Positions 5,782-10,270 of a stretch of 10,270 nucleotides of DNA are shown here, in pieces. Each line of letters begins with the position of its first letter. Within the stretch, counting starts at the first letter, position 1. Made by a program: the position numbers and the translations under genes. The notes below the pieces were generated by a model. The model saw nothing but the letters and a program-made list of their open reading frames with translations. It was not told where the DNA came from and ran no database searches. Source of the DNA: Ignavibacteriales bacterium. GTDB lineage: Bacteria; Bacteroidota; Ignavibacteria; UBA10030; SZUA-254. Where the stretch lies: the NCBI GenBank assembly GCA_016207985.1, contig JACQYX010000297.1:1-10270 (forward strand), written 5' to 3'.

Positions 5782-6480
5782 ATGAATAATAATTTCGATG
5801 TAATCATTTTAATAGGCAGACCCGCAGCGGGGAAATCGGAAGTCATAGATTTCCTCAAAAAAACATCTCCAGCAGAAAGATCAAAAAGATTTCATATTGG
5901 TGAATTTGAGGAAATAGACGATTTTGTTTATGTATGGGAGACATTCGAGATCGATGATATCCTATCGCGACATGGGAAACCACGACTCTGGTCGGATAAT
6001 AAGTACTGGTTCAAGGATCATTTCATTTGGAATTTATATATCGAACGTATCAATCTGACGTACAGAAAAAAGCTCGCTGCCGATCCGGATTATCATAAGA
6101 AACTGACTACCTTAGTAGAGTTTGCACGAGGTGGTGAGAACGGTATTGGTGAAGCATTCTCTTTTCTACATGAAGAAATCCTGAAGAGGGCAAGAATAAT
6201 TTATATCAAAGTTTCGTATGAAGAATCGGTCAGAAAAAATCGTAAGCGTGCGAAACCGGGAATGGAAGACTCCATCTTGTATCACTCGCTGCCAGACGAG
6301 AAAATGGAATTCTATTATAAAACCAACGATTGGGAAAAGCTGACCACAAAAGATCCGAATTATATCGATATAAAAGGGTTTAAAGTACCTTACGCTGTTT
6401 TCGAAAACGAACCCGAAAAAATTTACAAAGGTAGTTCATTTTATTTTCGGTTTTTGTTCCAATTCTTGAGCAGCCATTAA
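5782..6480 (+). CDS. P-loop NTPase, nucleoside/nucleotide kinase-like, uncharacterised
   Basis: I do not recognise a named family. The 232-residue protein starts with a beta strand and a Walker A motif (VIILIGRPAAGKSE, Gly12-Ser19), as in small-molecule kinases of the adenylate/thymidylate kinase fold. A mid-protein EFARGGENG (113-121) could lead the Walker B-like strand. ARIIYIKVSYEESVRKNRKR (137-156) looks like a strand followed by an Arg-rich lid, as in deoxynucleoside kinases. No signal peptide or membrane segment is seen, so it is probably cytoplasmic. AGGAG at 5771-5775 lies 6 bases before the ATG. It follows the 5'-nucleotidase gene by 21 bases and is probably co-transcribed with it, which fits loosely with nucleotide metabolism, but the substrate is unknown. 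The last 15 codons overlap the 3' end of the minus-strand membrane protein gene, and the C-terminal tail is unusually aromatic (FYFRFLFQF). Confidence 0.85.
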   Translation: MNNNFDVIILIGRPAAGKSEVIDFLKKTSPAERSKRFHIGEFEEIDDFVYVWETFEIDDILSRHGKPRLWSDNKYWFKDHFIWNLYIERINLTYRKKLAADPDYHKKLTTLVEFARGGENGIGEAFSFLHEEILKRARIIYIKVSYEESVRKNRKRAKPGMEDSILYHSLPDEKMEFYYKTNDWEKLTTKDPNYIDIKGFKVPYAVFENEPEKIYKGSSFYFRFLFQFLSSH

Positions 6481-7542
6481 CTCCTTTGTTCGCTTACGTT
6501 CAGCGATAGTAAGGAATCCGACGGCTATCAGAATGAATATCAGGGCGATCCAATCTTGCTCTCTTGGATATTTACCATTGTACACGACTGCGAAAACTAA
6601 TGTCGCTGTCGTACCGGCAACGAGAGAGGTTAAACGATTCACTAAGCCTGCGAATGTTGCAGTTCTTCCTTTGAACATAAAAATAAAAACGGAAAAGAAA
6701 GCGACAATCCCGAATGCAGTACCAGCAAGAATGGCGTAAAACCAACCATTCTTTGGTTCGGTGAAAGCTCTATGATAGAGTGTAAGTTGCTCGGAATTCG
6801 AGCTAAAAAAATTAGGGGTAAAAAATAATACGGTTCCAACTGTGATGATTACAACTGAAGCAGCGATTTGCTCGATTGCAAAAAATCCTTTATTATCTAA
6901 CTTCACTCCAATAGCACGTGTATTTTTATAATAGTTCATTATATAGATCCGGAAAGTGTAGGCAAGGATATAGCTTCCCAAAATTGTAACGGCGGGAACA
7001 GAATGAATAAAATCAAAATCACCTTCCCCAATCCAAAAGATATTCACACCGGCTGCAATAAGAGCAAAAATGACAGCTATGTTTTCTTCGAGGTAAACTT
7101 TCTTTTTTAGAATATTTTGCCGAATCTGTATTGCATCAACAAACCGACTGATCACTATTACGCTTGCTCGCATAATAACCATTGCAACCATGACAGAAAT
7201 TGGAAGAGTATACATCAACGTAGTTGTCGGGATTACGACCGCTGTACATATACCGGAAGGAATAATATACAGATATTCCTGTGGAAAACTCATTGGACCG
7301 AAGTGCAATATTTTATTTGATTTTAAATGATACCAGCCGAGGATAATCACAACAAGCAGACAGATAGCATTACTTCCAATCGTGCTGTAAGTTAGGAATA
7401 CGGTTTCTTTCATACCGGGGAAACCGGATAACGCCGAGCCGGTGAAATATTTGACTGTAATTCCTGTTATTACGTAAAAGAAAAAATATCCGATACATAA
7501 CTGGATTAATCTACCTGTACTGCCTTCAATAGTTCTTAACAT
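6436..7542 (-). CDS. Putative EamA/DMT-like integral membrane transporter
   Basis: The 368-residue product is strongly hydrophobic, with about ten membrane helices near 12-31, 47-70, 90-108, 112-132, 152-171, 182-199, 222-241, 267-288, 297-320 and 330-346. That count, the two-times-five arrangement and the short Lys/Arg-rich loops fit the drug/metabolite transporter (EamA-like) superfamily. No diagnostic motif fixes the substrate, and assignment beyond a membrane transporter is inference. The C-terminal tail is charged and soluble (ERKRTKELMAAQELEQKPKIK region), which indicates a cytoplasmic end. A promoter with TTGCAT-17-TATAAT lies upstream on the minus strand. A GGAAG site sits about 12 bases before the ATG, farther than usual. 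It is divergent from the YtxH gene and convergent with the P-loop gene. Confidence 0.85.
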   Translation of the reverse strand: MLRTIEGSTGRLIQLCIGYFFFYVITGITVKYFTGSALSGFPGMKETVFLTYSTIGSNAICLLVVIILGWYHLKSNKILHFGPMSFPQEYLYIIPSGICTAVVIPTTTLMYTLPISVMVAMVIMRASVIVISRFVDAIQIRQNILKKKVYLEENIAVIFALIAAGVNIFWIGEGDFDFIHSVPAVTILGSYILAYTFRIYIMNYYKNTRAIGVKLDNKGFFAIEQIAASVVIITVGTVLFFTPNFFSSNSEQLTLYHRAFTEPKNGWFYAILAGTAFGIVAFFSVFIFMFKGRTATFAGLVNRLTSLVAGTTATLVFAVVYNGKYPREQDWIALIFILIAVGFLTIAERKRTKELMAAQELEQKPKIK

Positions 7543-7584
7543 GATTGAAAATATTCTTCCACAAGTTCAAAAATAATAAAAATC

Positions 7585-7613
7585 ATTATAAAGTATCTAC
7601 ATGCGAAATGCAA
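7585..7613 (-). promoter_or_regulatory. Sigma-70 type promoter for the transporter gene
   Basis: Read on the minus strand, TTGCAT (7613-7608) is followed by a 17-base spacer and TATAAT (7590-7585). The predicted start near 7578 leaves a leader of about 36 bases. Confidence 0.65.
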
Positions 7614-7675
7614 ATAAATTCAATAAGGTGCCGAAAATATTTTTTCATGTTTAGCGATACATATACTTTAATTAC

Positions 7676-7704
7676 TTGATTTTTATGCGTTTTATTGGTA
7701 ATTT
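7676..7704 (+). promoter_or_regulatory. Candidate promoter for the YtxH gene
   Basis: TTGATT (7676-7681), a 17-base spacer, then TAATTT (7699-7704), which is preceded by an extended -10 TGG (7696-7698). The match is moderate. The expected start near 7711 is about 40 bases before the YtxH ATG. Confidence 0.4.
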
Positions 7705-7751
7705 AATAAACTAAAAGAATACAATTCTTTCAAACATAAGGAAGAGCAATC

Positions 7752-8144
7752 ATGGCAGAAGATAAAAATGGATTAGCCAAAGGATTAATCATCGGACTTC
7801 TTATTGGAGGAGTCGTCGGGGCTATTACTGCATTGCTGTATGCCCCCAAGAGCGGCAGGGAATTGCGGTCAGATATTAAACGAAAAGCAACGGATTTTGC
7901 CGAAGAGGCGGGTGATTATTTGAAAACGACGAAATCGAAAGTTCAGGATTTTGCCAATGTAGGTAAATCTCGGTCCGATCAGGTTGTATCAGACGTGAAA
8001 GAGAAAGCCGGTCATATCATGAATGATGCGGATAAAGTTCTCTCGGAAATTAGGGAACGTGTCGGCGGCGAGGGTAGTAAAATAAAATCTGCCTTCCGTG
8101 CCGGCGTTGAAGCATATAAAAGTGAAAAGGGTCGTGAAGTATAA
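7752..8144 (+). CDS. YtxH domain-containing membrane protein
   Basis: YtxH-type proteins are small single-pass proteins, often linked to general stress regulons in Bacillus; their molecular role is unknown. The 130 residues begin with a short charged head, then a glycine-rich membrane helix (about 10-30, GLIIGLLIGGVVGAITALLY). It is followed by the hallmark APKSGRELR (31-39). The remainder is a long, charged, probably helical region of LEA-like composition (DFAEEAGDYLKTTKSKV, SDVKEKAGHIMNDADKVL). AAGGAAG lies 7 bases before the ATG. The DUF948-like gene starts 33 bases later, and the two are probably one operon that may continue toward the EF-G-like gene. Confidence 0.9.
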   Translation: MAEDKNGLAKGLIIGLLIGGVVGAITALLYAPKSGRELRSDIKRKATDFAEEAGDYLKTTKSKVQDFANVGKSRSDQVVSDVKEKAGHIMNDADKVLSEIRERVGGEGSKIKSAFRAGVEAYKSEKGREV

Positions 8145-8177
8145 TTTTATTTTTATTCATTAAACGGGGACATCCTC

Positions 8178-8564
8178 ATGGAAGCATTACTCCTTGTCAT
8201 GCAAATAATCACCATCGTTGCATTGACGATTCTCTGTGTGTATCTGATCAATGTTTTAGTTCGTGTCAGAAATATCCTGACTGTCGTTGAAATTGATATA
8301 AAAGAATTGACCGCAAAAGCAATACCTGTGTTTACTAATCTCGAGGTTATTACTGATAAAATCAAGAATGTCACGGAGAATATCGACGAACAGGTTGAGA
8401 TGGTGAAAAGTTCAATCTTATCGATAAAAGAGATTGCTGATAATGTCGTAAACCTCGAACGTAAAGTACAGGAAAGAATCGAAGAGCCTGTGCTTGAAAC
8501 GGTTGGAACTCTTGCCGCGGTCATTAATGGAGTTCGGACGTTCATTGCTCGCCTTAGGGCTTGA
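8178..8564 (+). CDS. DUF948-like single-pass membrane protein with helical tail
   Basis: This 128-residue protein has one N-terminal membrane segment (about 4-27) and then an almost entirely helical, heptad-like stretch (30-110; IKELTAKAIPVFTNLEVITDK, IKNVTENIDEQVEMVK). The pattern matches DUF948/YoxC-like proteins, which commonly neighbour YtxH genes, and it is named here by resemblance. The function is unknown; a membrane-anchored coiled coil facing the cytoplasm or periplasm is plausible. The ribosome binding site is a poor GGGGA at 8166-8170. The stop codon lies inside an 8-bp inverted repeat arm. A 130-codon antisense reading frame covers most of it, but it is a shadow. Confidence 0.8.
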   Translation: MEALLLVMQIITIVALTILCVYLINVLVRVRNILTVVEIDIKELTAKAIPVFTNLEVITDKIKNVTENIDEQVEMVKSSILSIKEIADNVVNLERKVQERIEEPVLETVGTLAAVINGVRTFIARLRA

Positions 8565-8635
8565 TTAGAATACTTCCTGAATAGACATCAACTCGAAAAC
8601 TACAACCCTGAAGGATGGTGTTTCCGGTTCTAATC
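8563..8635. repeat. 8-bp inverted repeat spanning the DUF948-like stop codon
   Basis: GATTAGAA (8563-8570) is the exact reverse complement of TTCTAATC (8628-8635). The arms enclose 57 bases and would close a large multi-branched RNA element, if real. No T-tract follows, so it is not a standard terminator. Confidence 0.45.
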
Positions 8636-8725
8636 TAATTAATTGTTGAAGAAGAATATCGGGAGGAATCGTTCTTGCGATTGTAGTCTATATTATAATT
8701 ATTGGTTTAAGGAGATTTTTTTAAC
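8565..8725. other. Gap between the DUF948-like and EF-G-like genes
   Basis: These 161 bases show no gene. An inverted repeat begins at the preceding stop codon. A TATAAT at 8694-8699 could be a -10 box but has no good -35 and would place the start almost on the Shine-Dalgarno site. TAAGGAG (8708-8714) serves the EF-G-like gene. No known riboswitch is recognised. Confidence 0.6.
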
Positions 8726-10270
8726 ATGAAAGAATATACAGCAGAAACTATTCGTAATATCACTTTAATCGGACACGGTGGCTCTGGTAAAACATCATTT
8801 GCTGAGGCTTGTCTTTTCACTACTGGAATGATTAATCGTTTTGGTAAAGTTGAAGAAGGAAATACAGTTTCAGATTATAGGCATGATGAAATCGAGCGTC
8901 AGATATCTATCAATTCCTCACTGCTCTTCTGCGATTGGAAGGGTATCAAGATTAACATAATCGATACACCGGGATATACCGATTTCACAGGAGAAGTTAA
9001 AAGTGCGTTGCGTGTTTCAGATACGGCGGTAATATTCTTGAAGGCAGTAGAAGGCGGCGAAGTCGGCACCGAAATAGTATGGAAATATACAAAAGAATTG
9101 AAGAATGCTGCCATCTTTGTTGTAAATAAACTCGATAATGAGAATGCGGATTTCGATAAAGTGATAAATCAAGCGAAAGAACAATTTTCACACGACCTAA
9201 TTCCAATTCAATTTCCCGTTCAACAGGGATTGGCATTCGAAGCGATTATCGATTTATTACGGATGAAAATGCTTAAGTACACACGCGACGGAAAAGGGAA
9301 ATATACTGAAAACGATATTCCCGCAGAGCTTAAAGCCAAAGCGGATTCAATGCGTGAAAAACTTATTGAGCAAATCGCAGAAACGGATGAAAAACTTTTA
9401 GATACTTTCTTTGCAAACGGTACTCTTACCGATCAGGAAATTAAAAATGGTCTCAAGTTAGGAATTAAAGACAGAAAAATATTCCCATTACTTTGCACGG
9501 CGGGTGCACATAATATCGGTGTAACATCGTTGTTAGATTTTATTGTTGATTATTGTGTCAATCCGACCGAACTTGAAGTAACAGAAGGAAAGTTAGTAGG
9601 AGCCAATGACAATAAAGTATCGTTGAAATGCGATCCGCATGCTCAACCGGTAATATTTGTTTTTAAAACGGTCTCCGAGCCGCATGTCGGAGAGCTTTCT
9701 TATTTTCGTGTTTATTCTGGCACCGTTTCGCCCGGTTTAGATTTGATTAATAATTCGAATAATAAACCTGAAAGATTGGCTCAGCTCTTTTTAATGAATG
9801 GAAGGGAAAGAAAAGAAATCGGTAAGATTTACTCAGGTGATATAGGAGCAGTTGTGAAATTAAAGGATACTCACACCAACGATACCTTATCGAGCAAGGC
9901 ATTCTCTGTCGTTCTTCCTCAAATACCTTTTCCGGATCCGGTTATTAGCATGGCTATTGCAACAAAAGCAAAAGGTGATGAAGATAAAATCGCAAACGGC
10001 TTGCATGGATTACACGAAGAAGATATGACGTTTGTTATGACTGTCGATCCGGAGTTACATCAAACGGTCATCAACGGACAAGGTGAATTGCATTTGGGGA
10101 TAATGATCAATAGGCTGAAAGCGAAATATGGCGTTGAAGTAGATTTAGTAGAGCCAAAAATTCCATATCGTGAGACAATTCGTGGTAAAGTAAATGAGGT
10201 CGAATATAAACACAAGAAACAAACAGGCGGTCGTGGACAATTTGGTCATGTTTGGCTGATGATCGAGCCG
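8726..10270 (+). CDS. fusA: Elongation factor G-like GTPase (EF-G2 type), 3' end cut by window
   Basis: 515 residues are visible and the frame is still open at the edge; EF-G is normally near 690-700. The G domain (1 to about 280) shows P-loop GHGGSGKT (16-23), switch I ERQISI (57-62, in place of the usual ERGITI), G3 DTPGYTDF (80-87), G4 NKLD (134-137) and a G5-like CTAGA (257-261). Domain II (about 300-395) contains FKTVSEPHVGELSYFRVYSG. Domain III (about 400-475) carries INGQGELHLGI (449-459). Domain IV begins near 480 (PYRETI, then GGRGQFGHVW at 501-510, a conserved EF-G block). The P-loop (GHGGSGKTS rather than AHIDAGKTT) and the Tyr84 replacing the usual His of DTPGH resemble the EF-G2/EF-G-like paralogue group, not the main translocase. 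True translocase activity is uncertain; a paralogue role in translation or ribosome recycling is possible. TAAGGAG lies 11 bases before the ATG. Confidence 0.9.
   Translation, partial: MKEYTAETIRNITLIGHGGSGKTSFAEACLFTTGMINRFGKVEEGNTVSDYRHDEIERQISINSSLLFCDWKGIKINIIDTPGYTDFTGEVKSALRVSDTAVIFLKAVEGGEVGTEIVWKYTKELKNAAIFVVNKLDNENADFDKVINQAKEQFSHDLIPIQFPVQQGLAFEAIIDLLRMKMLKYTRDGKGKYTENDIPAELKAKADSMREKLIEQIAETDEKLLDTFFANGTLTDQEIKNGLKLGIKDRKIFPLLCTAGAHNIGVTSLLDFIVDYCVNPTELEVTEGKLVGANDNKVSLKCDPHAQPVIFVFKTVSEPHVGELSYFRVYSGTVSPGLDLINNSNNKPERLAQLFLMNGRERKEIGKIYSGDIGAVVKLKDTHTNDTLSSKAFSVVLPQIPFPDPVISMAIATKAKGDEDKIANGLHGLHEEDMTFVMTVDPELHQTVINGQGELHLGIMINRLKAKYGVEVDLVEPKIPYRETIRGKVNEVEYKHKKQTGGRGQFGHVWLMIEP

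Larger units (their letters stand above)
7543..7751. other. Divergent AT-rich intergenic region
   Basis: These 209 bases lie between the minus-strand transporter and the YtxH gene. They hold one candidate promoter per direction and a 7-bp inverted repeat (AAAGAAT 7714-7720, ATTCTTT 7724-7730) around the expected YtxH transcription start. The ytxH ribosome binding site is AAGGAAG (7738-7744). No gene is seen. Confidence 0.7.

Noticed and set aside
6533..7320. Plus-strand reading frames (6533-6739 and 7117-7320) inside the transporter gene
   Set aside because: They are short, have no ribosome binding sites and overlap a ten-helix membrane protein on the other strand.
8153..8545. 130-codon antisense reading frame opposite the DUF948-like gene
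   Set aside because: It is Ser/Thr/Arg-rich with no domain pattern and mirrors the codons of a well-supported gene that has a membrane helix and an operon partner.
8565..8725. Riboswitch or ribosomal-protein leader
   Set aside because: No conserved core of a known class could be recognised; only an inverted repeat can be supported.
9718..9734. TGGCAC inside the EF-G-like gene as a second sigma-54 element
   Set aside because: There is no -12 TTGC-like block at the required distance and it lies in conserved coding sequence.
1..10270. CRISPR array, mobile element, tRNA/rRNA, toxin-antitoxin or defence system
   Set aside because: No spaced repeats, terminal inverted repeats, transposase or integrase motifs, cloverleaf or defence domains were seen; all genes fit housekeeping or envelope roles.

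Overview
The window is ordinary bacterial chromosome, fairly AT-rich and densely packed, with almost all genes on the + strand. Several features suggest the Bacteroidota/Chlorobiota/Ignavibacteriota (FCB) part of the tree. These are a 31-residue Lys/Arg-rich protein of the AURKAIP1/COX24 (bS22-like) type behind an HU gene, a short QueG without a C-terminal extension, and an EF-G2-like GTPase whose G3 motif reads DTPGY. Most genes have clear Shine-Dalgarno sites. Three places carry TTGNNN-17-TATAAT/TAATTT type promoters, and one has a sigma-54 type promoter. This placement is inference from gene content, not from a marker phylogeny.

Layout. Bases 8-1894 hold queG (tRNA queuosine synthesis) and trxB (thioredoxin reductase), 12 bases apart and probably one transcript. 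Bases 1895-2112 are a non-coding stretch with a 17-bp tandem repeat and a good sigma-54 type -24/-12 element. It leads into a small heat-shock protein gene (2113-2580) that ends in a strong terminator. A near-consensus housekeeping promoter at 2653-2681 then drives sppA (2712-3626). An HU-family gene (3682-3990, TTG start) and the 31-aa basic protein (4038-4133) follow, and the unit closes at a 10-bp GC-rich terminator (4143-4173).

Bases 4249-5760 encode an exported UshA/5'-nucleotidase-type metallophosphatase. Close behind lies an uncharacterised P-loop kinase-like protein (5782-6480). Its last 45 bases overlap, tail to tail, a minus-strand gene for a ten-helix EamA/DMT-like membrane protein (6436-7542). 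A divergent intergenic region (7543-7751) carries a promoter for each direction. It is followed by a YtxH-type membrane protein, a DUF948-like membrane/coiled-coil protein, a 161-base gap, and an EF-G-like GTPase gene that runs off the right edge (8726 to beyond 10270).

How the genes fit together. Most of the window is housekeeping and envelope or stress maintenance: redox (trxB), protein folding (Hsp20), membrane proteolysis (SppA), nucleoid (HU), translation (QueG, bS22-like protein, EF-G-like) and nucleotide salvage (5'-nucleotidase). I see no CRISPR array, transposase, integrase, toxin-antitoxin pair, tRNA, rRNA or recognisable defence system. The most useful leads are the sigma-54 promoter before hsp20, the tiny bS22-like gene with its internal duplication, the unassigned P-loop kinase and the EF-G2-type G-domain changes.
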